Shown piece after piece: positions 14,019 to 21,646 of a stretch of 64,000 bases of DNA (its first letter is position 1; every line of letters begins with the position of its first letter). The translations under genes were made by a program, and so were the position numbers. This DNA comes from a virus. The notes beneath the pieces were generated by a model. The model was not told the origin of the DNA and made no database searches. It worked only from the letters and a program-made list of their open reading frames with translations. The DNA lies in IMG/VR virus record IMGVR_UViG_3300020202_000001, positions 1 to 64,000 of that record. One strand, given 5' to 3'.

Positions 14019-14362
14019 TGCCCACAGCACAAGAGAAGGCCCACCGCCTGGAACGGCTGATCGCCCTGTACGGAACCGACGACGTCGAGGAGATCGCCCG
14101 CGCGCTGGGCTGCTCCGTCAACGACGTGACGCTCGACCACCTGCCCAACATGGGCGGCGACGGGTTCGGCAACCCGCCCCTCCCGCTGGTCATGAACACA
14201 ACAACGGACAACACCCAAAATCCGTTGTTCAAATTGTGGCAGGACGGACAGACGAGGCCGTTGCATCCCCCGAAGAGGGGGTCCACAATAGGCGGTGCCG
14301 CACTGGAGGCCGCGGTGGCCGCAGTGGTAGACGGCTTGAAGGGTCCGGGTTTGCGTAAGTAG
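14018..14362 (+). CDS. Hypothetical protein with a possible helix-turn-helix
   Basis: 114 residues. Residues 8-35 (ERLIALYGTDDVEEIARALG then CSVNDVTLDHL) resemble a small HTH, so a regulator is possible. The C-terminal third overlaps two promoter-like sequences that point at the ribonucleotide reductase genes. Codon usage is poorer in GC3 after about residue 60. Confidence 0.55.
   Translation: MPTAQEKAHRLERLIALYGTDDVEEIARALGCSVNDVTLDHLPNMGGDGFGNPPLPLVMNTTTDNTQNPLFKLWQDGQTRPLHPPKRGSTIGGAALEAAVAAVVDGLKGPGLRK
14261..14289 (+). promoter_or_regulatory. Sigma70-like promoter with dyad spacer, inside the upstream gene
   Basis: TTGCAT (14261-14266), 17-base spacer with CCCCCGAAGAGGGGG, CACAAT (14284-14289). 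Upstream of the nrd leader. Confidence 0.6.
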
Positions 14363-14380
14363 CTGCCGCTCAGCTATACT
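14351..14380 (+). promoter_or_regulatory. Second sigma70-like promoter for nrdB
   Basis: TTGCGT (14351-14356), 18-base spacer, TATACT (14375-14380). No dyad. It overlaps the stop of the 14018 gene. Confidence 0.6.
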
Positions 14381-14386
14381 GCCCCG

Positions 14387-14514
14387 GGCAATTTCAACGA
14401 ATCGTGCGAAGGCAAGGAGGCCACACGTCAGCCTCCTCTTCGCGACTATGTCAGGCCCGACCTAACCGCCGGCAAACGGTGGGTCGGGCGAGGAAGTTCT
14501 AGGAGAGCTGGACT
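14387..14514 (+). promoter_or_regulatory. Structured 5' leader of nrdB
   Basis: The 128-base leader has two stable hairpins. One pairs CGAAG and GGAGGC with GCCTCC and CTTCG (14407-14442) and buries an early AAGGAGG. The other pairs GCCCGACC with GGTCGGGC (14455-14489), with inner ACCG/CGGT. GGC-AAGGAG-GCC (14411-14422) is an alternative hexaloop. The genuine Shine-Dalgarno (TAGGAG) follows. A riboswitch, attenuator or CsrA-responsive leader is possible. Confidence 0.5.
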
Positions 14515-15840
14515 ATGTCCCAGGTTCCAACAGCCGCGTCGCCGTCCCCCGACATCAAGGTCCGCAAGCGGTCGGGCAAGGTGGTCGACTTCGCGACGAA
14601 GAAGATCGTGCAGGCCGTGCGGCTCTGCCTCGTGAACGGGTGCCGCCGCGAGGACAACGACGACACGACGACGCTCGCCACGCGGGTCGCCGAACGCATC
14701 ACGGTGATCCTCTCCCGCAACCCCGGCTCCACCGTCACGGTCGAGCACATCCAAGACCTCGCCGAGACGGTGCTCATGTCGTTCGGCGAGCACGACGCCG
14801 CCAAGCACTACATCCTGTTCCGCGACGAGCGCCGCCGCCTGCGGGAAGAGCAGGAGGCCAAGCGGGTCTCGATCTTCAAGAAGCGCGAGGCGTTCAAGCC
14901 GTTCGAGTACCCCGACGTCGTCGCCTACAAGAAGGCGATCCAGCACGCCTACTGGACCGTCGACGAGTTCGAGTTCATCAGCGACCACCACGAGTTCCAC
15001 GTCAAGCTGCAGCCGTACGAGCGGGAGGCGATCACCCGCGCCCTGCTCGCCATCGCGCAGATCGAGGTCAGCGTCAAGCGGTTCTGGGCGAACATCGGGC
15101 TCCGCTTCCCGAAGGCCGAGATCGAGCAGGTGGGCATGGTGTTCGCGGAGAGCGAGGTCCGCCACGCCGACGCCTACTCGCACCTGCTGCAGGTCCTCGG
15201 GCTCGACAGCGCGTTCGACGACATCCTCAAGGTCCCGGCCATCCGCGCCCGCGTCGACTACCTGCAGGAGTCCCTCAAGGGGGCCGGCAAGTCGGAGGAC
15301 GACGAGTACGCCATGACCCTCGCCCTGTTCTCCCTGTTCGTGGAGAACGTCTCGCTGTTCAGCCAGTTCGCGATCGTGAAGAGCTTCAACAAGCACCGGC
15401 AGGTGCTCAAGGACGTCGACAACGTCGTCCAGGCGACGCAGAAGGAAGAGCAGGTTCACGCCCTGTTCGGCGTCTGCCTCGTCAACCACATCCGCGCCGA
15501 GCGGCCCGAGTGGTTCGGGTCCGACTTCTACGACAGGCTCAACGCCATCGCCCAACGGGCGTTCGAGGCGGAGTCCAAGATCATCGACTGGATCTTCGCG
15601 GAGGGCGAGCTGCCCTTCCTCCCGAAGGCGTCGCTGGTCGAGTTCATCAAGCACCGCATGAACGAGAGCATCGCCATGATCGGCGGCTCGGGCCACTTCA
15701 TCGTGGACGAGCAGGCGATCGAGGGCATGCGGTGGTTCACCGACGAGATCGCGGCCGACGTTCGCGCTGACTTCTTCCACAAGCGGAACGTGCTGTACAC
15801 GCAGGGCGAGAAGGCGTACGACGCCAACTCGCTCTTCTGA
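14515..15840 (+). CDS. nrdB: Class I ribonucleotide reductase beta subunit with fused N-terminal ATP-cone
   Basis: NrdB makes the radical that NrdA needs to reduce ribonucleotides to deoxyribonucleotides. Residues 14-105 form an ATP-cone allosteric domain (IKVRKRSGKVVDFATKKIVQ to VTVEHIQDLAE), normally found on NrdA. The R2 ferritin-like core follows (about 130-441). Metal ligands are visible: Glu184 (AQIEVSV), Glu214 and His217 (AESEVRH), a Glu in LFVENVSLF, and Glu/His in QKEEQVH. The radical tyrosine, Tyr221, lies four residues after His217, as in E. coli R2. The C-terminus ends ANSLF. The gene is followed 77 bases later by nrdA and preceded by two promoters and a structured leader. Confidence 0.93.
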   Translation: MSQVPTAASPSPDIKVRKRSGKVVDFATKKIVQAVRLCLVNGCRREDNDDTTTLATRVAERITVILSRNPGSTVTVEHIQDLAETVLMSFGEHDAAKHYILFRDERRRLREEQEAKRVSIFKKREAFKPFEYPDVVAYKKAIQHAYWTVDEFEFISDHHEFHVKLQPYEREAITRALLAIAQIEVSVKRFWANIGLRFPKAEIEQVGMVFAESEVRHADAYSHLLQVLGLDSAFDDILKVPAIRARVDYLQESLKGAGKSEDDEYAMTLALFSLFVENVSLFSQFAIVKSFNKHRQVLKDVDNVVQATQKEEQVHALFGVCLVNHIRAERPEWFGSDFYDRLNAIAQRAFEAESKIIDWIFAEGELPFLPKASLVEFIKHRMNESIAMIGGSGHFIVDEQAIEGMRWFTDEIAADVRADFFHKRNVLYTQGEKAYDANSLF

Positions 15841-15917
15841 TTTCCCGGCGGACGCTTCCCGACACTCGACCGGACCACGGCGGCCCCGCGCCGCCACGAC
15901 GACCTTTGGGACAACTC

Positions 15918-17645
15918 ATGAGCACGAACGATTACGTCTGGCTGAACCCCGACTCGCAACGCTTCCTCGAAATGGACTACCTGCTGCCCGGCCAGACGGT
16001 CGACCAGCGGGTCGACATCATCTGCAACCGCGCCGAAGAGATCCTGAACCGCGACGGCGTGAAGCGGCCGGGGTGGGCCGCGAGGTTCAAGGCGAACGTC
16101 AAGAAGGGCTGGTACAGCTTCTCGTCGCCGGTGTGGGCCAACTTCGGCGTCACCCGCGGGCTGCCGATCAGCTGCTTCGGCTGCAACATCAACGACAGCG
16201 TGAAGAGCATCATGCAGGCCCACTACGAGGCCGGCATGATGTCCAAGTACGGCGGCGGGACCAGCGGCTACTTCGGCAACATCCGACCGCGCGGCACCCC
16301 GATCAAGGACAACGGCGAGTCGGCCGGCACGGCCAACTTCGCCCTGATGTTCGAGACGCTCATCAAGGTCATCAGCCAGGGCAGCACCCGCCGCGGGCAG
16401 TTCGCCGGCTACTGGCCGATCGAGCACGGCGACATCATGGAGGTCCTGCAGTTCCGCTCGAAGGGGCACGACATCAAGCAGATGTCCTTCGGCGTGTGCG
16501 TCCCCGACGAGTTCATGGAGCGGATGATCGGCGGCGACATGAAGGCCCGCCAGATCTGGGCCGAGGTCCTCAAGGCCCGCGCCCGCACCGGCTACCCGTA
16601 CATCCTGTTCATCGACAACGCGAACAAGTACGCCGTCGACGTCTACCGCGACAAGGGGATGCGGATCGTCGCGAGCAACCTGTGCACGGAGATCATGCTC
16701 CCGGCGACGGCCGGCGACTCGCTGACCGAGCAGGCGACCGGCGTCCGCACGACGGGCGGCGCGGCCGAGGAGGGCGAGAGCTTCGTGTGCGACCTCGGCT
16801 CGATGAACGACCGGTACTACGACGACTGGAAGGACACCGACGCCGTCCAGCTGAAGGTCGAGTTCCTCGACGCCGTCATGACGGACTTCATCGACCGGGC
16901 CACGGGCAAGGCCGGGATGGAGCGGGCCGTGCGGTTCGCGACCCGACACCGCGCCCTCGGACTCGGACAGCTCGGGTACCACGACTACCTGCAGTACAAG
17001 AACGTGCCGTTCGAGAGCATGCAGGCCAAGCGGTACAACGCCGAGATCTCGCAGACGATCCAGCGGCAGGCCCTCGAAGCGTCCCGCCGGCTCGCGGCCG
17101 ACTACGGCGAGCCGGAAGTGCTCAAGGGGTACGGCCGGCGGAACACGACGCTGACCGCGATCGCCCCGACGATGTCGTCCAGCTTCATCCTCGGCGGCGC
17201 GTCGCAGGGCATCGAGCCGTGGCAGGCGAACTACTTCATCCGCGACCTGCAGAAGGGGAAGTTCACCATCGTCAACCAGCAGCTCAAGGCGGTGCTGGCG
17301 GCGAAGGGCAAGGACGACCGCGAGACGTGGGAGTCGATCCTCAAGCACGGCGGCAGCGTCCAGCACCTCGACTGCCTCGACGCCCACGAGAAGGACGTCT
17401 ACAAGACGTTCGCCGAGATCAACCCGATGGAGATCGTCGTGCAGGCGGCGCAGCGGCAGAAGTACCTGTGCCAGGGCCAGTCGACGAACCTGCTGATCGA
17501 CCCCAAGGTGTCGGTGAAGGACGTCAACGCCCTGTACGTCGAGGCCTGGCGTCTCGGGGTGAAGTCGCTGTACTATCAGATCAACGAGAACGCCGCGCAG
17601 CAGTTGAGCCGGTCGATCCTCACCTGTTCGAGCTGCGAGGGCTGA
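15918..17645 (+). CDS. nrdA: Class I ribonucleotide reductase alpha subunit without ATP-cone
   Basis: The 575-residue catalytic subunit starts directly with the R1 core (a TTG 12 bases upstream is less likely than ATG 15918) and lacks the ~90-residue ATP-cone. Hallmarks: PISCFGC with the first redox cysteine, GGGTSGYFGNIRP substrate loop, NLCTEI with the thiyl-radical cysteine and catalytic Asn and Glu, SFVCDLGSMN with the second redox cysteine, and a C-terminal CSSCEG that re-reduces the active site. With the ATP-cone on NrdB instead, overall activity control would be through the beta subunit. The Shine-Dalgarno is weak; translation may be coupled to nrdB. The phage thus supplies its own dNTPs. 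Confidence 0.93.
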   Translation: MSTNDYVWLNPDSQRFLEMDYLLPGQTVDQRVDIICNRAEEILNRDGVKRPGWAARFKANVKKGWYSFSSPVWANFGVTRGLPISCFGCNINDSVKSIMQAHYEAGMMSKYGGGTSGYFGNIRPRGTPIKDNGESAGTANFALMFETLIKVISQGSTRRGQFAGYWPIEHGDIMEVLQFRSKGHDIKQMSFGVCVPDEFMERMIGGDMKARQIWAEVLKARARTGYPYILFIDNANKYAVDVYRDKGMRIVASNLCTEIMLPATAGDSLTEQATGVRTTGGAAEEGESFVCDLGSMNDRYYDDWKDTDAVQLKVEFLDAVMTDFIDRATGKAGMERAVRFATRHRALGLGQLGYHDYLQYKNVPFESMQAKRYNAEISQTIQRQALEASRRLAADYGEPEVLKGYGRRNTTLTAIAPTMSSSFILGGASQGIEPWQANYFIRDLQKGKFTIVNQQLKAVLAAKGKDDRETWESILKHGGSVQHLDCLDAHEKDVYKTFAEINPMEIVVQAAQRQKYLCQGQSTNLLIDPKVSVKDVNALYVEAWRLGVKSLYYQINENAAQQLSRSILTCSSCEG

Positions 17646-17722
17646 GCACGCCGGTAGTCGTGCGGGTGACGTAGCCCGCCGACGCTCACGGCAAGAGACC
17701 CCTCCGTTCTAGGAGACGCGCC

Positions 17723-17800
17723 ATGGCCACGAAGAAGGCTCCCGCGAAGAAGCCGGCCGCCAAGAAGCCGGCCGCGAAGAAGACGACCAAGGGCAAGTAA
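17723..17800 (+). CDS. 25-residue lysine-rich histone-H1-like peptide
   Basis: A tiny ORF with a proper Shine-Dalgarno (TAGGAG, 8 bases upstream) encodes a peptide of alternating KK and PAA units (APAKKPAAKKPAAKK then TTKGK), ten lysines in 25 residues. This composition matches histone H1 tails and bacterial Hc1/AlgP-type DNA-binding tails. It should bind DNA or RNA non-specifically, for genome condensation or as a modulator. It follows nrdA and ends before a strong terminator. Codon use is GC3-rich, as in real genes here. Confidence 0.65.
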   Translation: MATKKAPAKKPAAKKPAAKKTTKGK

Positions 17801-17826
17801 GCCCGGTCGCCACGCACCACGAACAC

Positions 17827-17864
17827 GGACGCCCCGGGCCACGCTCGGGGCGTCCTGCTTTATT
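17827..17864 (+). terminator. Intrinsic terminator after the nrd operon
   Basis: Ten-base-pair stem GGACGCCCCG/CGGGGCGTCC (17827-17836 with 17846-17855) followed by TGCTTTATT. Confidence 0.8.
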
Positions 17865-17888
17865 AGTCGGCCCCGCCCGTGGTATCAT
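17859..17888 (+). promoter_or_regulatory. Possible promoter
   Basis: TTTATT or TTATTA (17859-17865), 17-18 base spacer, TATCAT (17883-17888), just after the terminator and 30 bases before the 17918 gene. Confidence 0.4.
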
Positions 17889-17917
17889 CGAAGGGCTGAC
17901 AACACTGGAGACGCGAC

Positions 17918-19066
17918 ATGGAGGTCGAACCCATCCCCAGCGTTGAGGAGATGGCCGCTTGGATGCGGCTGCCCCTCGCCGCCCTCAAACAGGCAGAGGA
18001 CCTGGCCGCGACGGCCTGGGACCTCCGCCAGTCGTTGCGCGGCGTCTACACGTCCGTCCCGGTCGGCGTGTACGTCCGCAGCCTGCACGACGGGTCGGTC
18101 AAGCTGGCCGCCGTCTGCGACGACACCGGCCTCGCCACCCCGCAGGACCTCGCCCTCGTCAAGTCCGCCGTCTCCCGCGTGGCCGACAACGCCGGCTGCC
18201 TCGACCTCACCGAGTTCAACGCCGAGGCCGCCCTGAGCCAGTGGACGAAGGTCGCGTACAGCCCCTTCCTCCGCCGCACCGGCGAGCTGCTGAACTTCTT
18301 CCCCGGCAAGTACCCCGGCGGCATCCCCAACTCGCCCGGCCCCGTCCAGTCGATGCTGACGAGCGGGCTGGTCGGCGCTGGCCTCGGGTACGGTGCCGGG
18401 TGGGCCGCCGAGAAGCTGATGCCGCAGACGTGGAAGAAGGGGCGGCTTCGCAAGACGCTGGCCGTCGCCGGCGGGCTGGCCGGGGCCGTGCCCGGGGCGA
18501 TCTGGGCCGGCTCGAACCTGCAGCAGGGGAAGGGCTTCAACGACAACTCGCTCCTCACGCAGCCCACGCAGATGAGCCCACAGGACATGCCGTGGAAGGC
18601 GGCGTTCGACTCGATCAAGCTGGGCACCCGGTACACCGAGGCGTGCGCCGCGTACGCCGAGAAGCTCGCCGCCGACAACGAGGGGATGCTCAAGGAGGCG
18701 TTCGGCGACTCCTTCGCGACCAGCTACGGCTCCGCCCCGCCGCCGAGCCCCATGAGCGTCAACGTCGACGCGATGGGCCGCACGCTGTGGGAGACCGGGG
18801 CCAGCCCGCAGACGGCGGGGATGACGATGGGTGCCCTCGCGGCCGCCCAGCAGATGCCCGGCGGCGACCAGCCCGGCTTCGTCACCCCGGCTCAGATGGC
18901 GAACCTGGCCGTCCACATGGGGGCCGGGTATCTTTCCGGGGCCGTCGTGGGTCACACGCTCGGCCTCCTCACCGGCATGCCGGATTCCACCGTGGATCGT
19001 CTGAAGCAGACGGGCATGTACCTCGGGATCGTGAAGTCCGTTGTCCCGAGGCTGTTCGGTCAGTGA
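17918..19066 (+). CDS. Hypothetical protein with glycine-rich membrane-type segments
   Basis: 382 residues. A soluble N-terminal domain (about 1-120) is followed by Gly/Ala-rich hydrophobic stretches (GLVGAGLGYGAGWAAEKL at about 150; AVAGGLAGAVPGAIWAGSNL at about 185; VHMGAGYLSGAVVGHTLGLL at about 335) of the glycine-zipper type. Several neighbours share this character, as do internal virion proteins that enter membranes during DNA injection; that role is inference only. Confidence 0.6.
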   Translation: MEVEPIPSVEEMAAWMRLPLAALKQAEDLAATAWDLRQSLRGVYTSVPVGVYVRSLHDGSVKLAAVCDDTGLATPQDLALVKSAVSRVADNAGCLDLTEFNAEAALSQWTKVAYSPFLRRTGELLNFFPGKYPGGIPNSPGPVQSMLTSGLVGAGLGYGAGWAAEKLMPQTWKKGRLRKTLAVAGGLAGAVPGAIWAGSNLQQGKGFNDNSLLTQPTQMSPQDMPWKAAFDSIKLGTRYTEACAAYAEKLAADNEGMLKEAFGDSFATSYGSAPPPSPMSVNVDAMGRTLWETGASPQTAGMTMGALAAAQQMPGGDQPGFVTPAQMANLAVHMGAGYLSGAVVGHTLGLLTGMPDSTVDRLKQTGMYLGIVKSVVPRLFGQ

Positions 19067-19080
19067 GACGGACACGCGCG

Positions 19081-19098
19081 CGAAGCAAGGAGGCTTCG
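19081..19098 (+). promoter_or_regulatory. SD hairpin CGAAGC-AAGGAG-GCTTCG
   Basis: The longest of the set: a perfect 6-bp stem with an AAGGAG hexaloop closed by C-G, 3 bases before ATG 19102. Confidence 0.8.
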
Positions 19099-19101
19099 AT
19101 C

Positions 19102-19446
19102 ATGGGACAGAAACAGCACGGCGTCGAAGGCCAGACCTCGGTCCCCCCGGGACTGCAGGCCCTTTACCGCTCGCTCAAGGAGATCAAGGACAGCGCCCAG
19201 TGCGGCGTCGACAAGCCCGAGGCCGTTACGCGGATGGTCGTGCTCGACGCGCTCATGCTGTTCGCGAAGCTGACGGGCAGGCCGCCCCGCCTGATCCACA
19301 TCCCGCCCTCGCTGGAGGCCGTGCTGCAGATCGACCGGGGCCAGAACCTGGGCATGCCGTCCAAGACGCACGGCAAGCTCCGGGAGCACGAGCTGGTGTT
19401 CACCTGCCGCCCCGTGTGGGACGCGGCCGAGTTTCGTGTAGAATGA
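19102..19446 (+). CDS. Hypothetical protein
   Basis: 114 residues, mostly helical with a short beta region near the end (HELVFTCRPVW). No family recognised. The start is fixed by the SD hairpin. A palindrome repeat follows 24 bases after the stop. Confidence 0.6.
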   Translation: MGQKQHGVEGQTSVPPGLQALYRSLKEIKDSAQCGVDKPEAVTRMVVLDALMLFAKLTGRPPRLIHIPPSLEAVLQIDRGQNLGMPSKTHGKLREHELVFTCRPVWDAAEFRVE

Positions 19447-19469
19447 ACCCGAACGGGGGGACGGGCGTT

Positions 19470-19490
19470 CTAAAAACCGGTTTTGAGAAG
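19470..19490. repeat. Dispersed AAAACCGGTTTT palindrome, copy 4
   Basis: CTAAAAACCGGTTTTGAGAA, forward orientation, intergenic. A C/G dyad (CCCGAACGGGG) lies just upstream. Confidence 0.9.
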
Positions 19491-19513
19491 TTTCCCACGG
19501 AAGGGTTTGACAG

Positions 19514-19918
19514 ATGGCTATCCCGATCATTCGCGGCCGCAACGGCGTCATCTTCGAGTCCGTCGACCCCAAGACGGGCCGGACGAACGAACGGTACCGC
19601 TGGTGGGCCGAACGCGGGCTGATGCACTGGGAGAACCAGAGCAACGGCAACTACGGGTCGGTCTCGATCCGCCTCGTGCTCCAGCGGCTCCAGGCGATCC
19701 AGGACATGATCCGCAACAGCCGCACGGAGCGCGGCTACATGAAGCCGGACGACGTGAACCGCTACCAGCGGTACGTCGACGACATGATCGTCGAGATCCA
19801 GAAGGCGAAGGAGCAGGGCGACCCGCACAACGCCAAGCACTCGAAGCAACACGCCGAGGACTGGAAGGCCAAGCGGCACAGCCGCCTGGTCGTCGTCCCC
19901 GGCCTGCGGACGTTCTGA
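19514..19918 (+). CDS. Hypothetical protein
   Basis: 134 residues, basic and helical (RLVLQRLQAIQDMIRNSR; VDDMIVEIQKAKEQGDP). No family recognised and no strong Shine-Dalgarno (GAAGGG at some distance). Confidence 0.55.
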   Translation: MAIPIIRGRNGVIFESVDPKTGRTNERYRWWAERGLMHWENQSNGNYGSVSIRLVLQRLQAIQDMIRNSRTERGYMKPDDVNRYQRYVDDMIVEIQKAKEQGDPHNAKHSKQHAEDWKAKRHSRLVVVPGLRTF

Positions 19919-19956
19919 ACGACCGGTAACTGACTGACGGACCGACAAGGAGGCGC

Positions 19957-20319
19957 ATGGACGCGCGTACCGCATTTAAGCAGGGCTTCATCGCCCACTG
20001 CATCGAGCTGGGACACACCGACCCGGCCGCGATCCGCGACATCGTCAAGCAGGCGTTCGTCACGGAGGCGGTCAACAAGGTCACGAACTTCGCCACCGGG
20101 GCCGGCAAGCTCGGCCTCGGGCTCGCCCTCGCCGCCCCGCCGATCGTCGGCGGCGTCGCCGGCCACCTCGCGGCCAAGGCGACCGACGTCTCGGACTACG
20201 ACGTCGAGGAGGCCAAGAAGCAAGAGGTCATCGACGAGTACCGCCGCCAGGCCGAGCGCATGCGGCGGTCCGGGCTGCTGCGTCGGTACACGGCGGGCGG
20301 GCCGGGCAACCTGCTCTAA
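19957..20319 (+). CDS. Hypothetical protein with a Gly/Ala hydrophobic segment
   Basis: 120 residues: an amphipathic helical N-terminus, a Gly/Ala-rich hydrophobic stretch (about 45-70, LGLGLALAAPPIVGGVAGHL), and a charged coiled-coil C-terminus. ACAAGGAGG precedes the ATG. Confidence 0.6.
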   Translation: MDARTAFKQGFIAHCIELGHTDPAAIRDIVKQAFVTEAVNKVTNFATGAGKLGLGLALAAPPIVGGVAGHLAAKATDVSDYDVEEAKKQEVIDEYRRQAERMRRSGLLRRYTAGGPGNLL

Positions 20320-20328
20320 AGGACGGCC

Positions 20329-20730
20329 ATGGCCAGCTCCAGCATCTTCAAGTTCGCGAACCAGACGAACGGCGGCAAGGGCCGCATCCTGCACTGGGGC
20401 CGCGCCGACATCGACGGTGCCCCGTTCCGCGGGTCCGCCCCGCCGATGCTGCAGGGCGAGGAGATGGAGGACCGGCTCGTGCGGGTCGCCGACCCGCACG
20501 TCCGCATCTTCGACCTGAGCAACGAGCACGACACGAAGGCCTACCTCGAAGTGCGGGACATGATCGTGAACGGGTGGGCGCACACGGTCTACTGCAAGCG
20601 GGTGGTGACACGGAACCGGAAGACGGACCTGATCCGCGTTCGCATCGTCCTTGAGTGGGTCCAGTTCTACATGCAAGACGGCCAGCCGATGATGTCGCAG
20701 CGGCCGTACATCGGGAGGTCCAATGACTAG
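20329..20730 (+). CDS. Hypothetical protein
   Basis: 133 residues, predicted beta-rich (RILHWGRADIDGAPFRG; VVTRNRKTDLIRVRIVLEWV). AAAGGA precedes the ATG and the stop overlaps the next gene by 8 bases. No family recognised. Confidence 0.6.
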   Translation: MASSSIFKFANQTNGGKGRILHWGRADIDGAPFRGSAPPMLQGEEMEDRLVRVADPHVRIFDLSNEHDTKAYLEVRDMIVNGWAHTVYCKRVVTRNRKTDLIRVRIVLEWVQFYMQDGQPMMSQRPYIGRSND

Positions 20731-21613
20731 CGCGAACCCCTTCGTCACCCTCGGCCGCTTCGCCGCGAGCGAGAAGCAGGCCCTCGACCCGGCCGCGTAC
20801 GAGCAGCAGCTCGCCAGCGCCGGCATGAAGGACATCATGCACACCGGGCTGGCCGCCCTCGGCGTCGGCGCGGCCGCCCGCGGCGCGATGGGCCTGGCGA
20901 ACCTCGTCAAGCGGCACACGAACCCGCCCCGGCCGAAGTACCCGCAGGCGATCGTGACCCGCGTGCCCGTCCCCGTCGAGGAGGACGAGGAGAAGACCGC
21001 CGCGATCACGGCCAAGGACGCCCACCCGTGGTACTACCCGGGCATGCTGCTGGCCGGCGGGGCGGGCCTGGTCGGCGGGTGGAAGGGCGTGGACTTCCTG
21101 CTGGAGAAGCAGCGGACCGCCCAGAAGGAGCACGAGCTGCGGCGGGCCAAGGGCGACTTCGAGGAGGCCCTGCTGTCGAGCTACGGCCAGCCCCGCAAGA
21201 TCGGGCCGGGCGGGGTCGCGACCAAGACGGCCGCCGCCGAGCTGGGCGAGCTGCTCGACGGCGTGTTCGACGGCATGCAGCAGAAGCAGGCGTTCAACTG
21301 GGACAACCTCAAGGGCCGGATCGGCGGCATGTACGGCATGTACGCCCTGGCGACCGGCATCCCCGCCGCGATGTGGCAGTACAACCGCACGAGCAGCACG
21401 GGCCGCGGGGCCACGCTCGACAAGGCGATGAAGCTCCGCAGCCGCAAGGCGTACATGAACCGCCCGAGCGAGATCTACGCGGTCCCGGAGCCGGTGCTGC
21501 GACGCAAGCCGGCCCCGGCCGCCGACGCCGCCGCGCTGGCCGAGGTCGAGGGCGAGCCGACGCTTGAGGGCGACGCGCCGCTCAAGCCCCGCCGCCGCGT
21601 CGACTTCCTGTAA
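20723..21613 (+). CDS. Hypothetical protein with membrane-type segments, upstream of RNA polymerase
   Basis: 296 residues with Gly/Ala-rich hydrophobic stretches near 40-60, 105-125 and 195-215 separated by charged linkers, and a Pro/Ala tail. This resembles its upstream neighbours and the 17918 product. No enzyme motif. It ends 33 bases before the RNA polymerase gene. A virion-internal or membrane role is possible. Confidence 0.55.
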   Translation: MTSANPFVTLGRFAASEKQALDPAAYEQQLASAGMKDIMHTGLAALGVGAAARGAMGLANLVKRHTNPPRPKYPQAIVTRVPVPVEEDEEKTAAITAKDAHPWYYPGMLLAGGAGLVGGWKGVDFLLEKQRTAQKEHELRRAKGDFEEALLSSYGQPRKIGPGGVATKTAAAELGELLDGVFDGMQQKQAFNWDNLKGRIGGMYGMYALATGIPAAMWQYNRTSSTGRGATLDKAMKLRSRKAYMNRPSEIYAVPEPVLRRKPAPAADAAALAEVEGEPTLEGDAPLKPRRRVDFL

Positions 21614-21646
21614 CCGCCGCTGCCGCACGCTCAGGGAAAGGACGCC

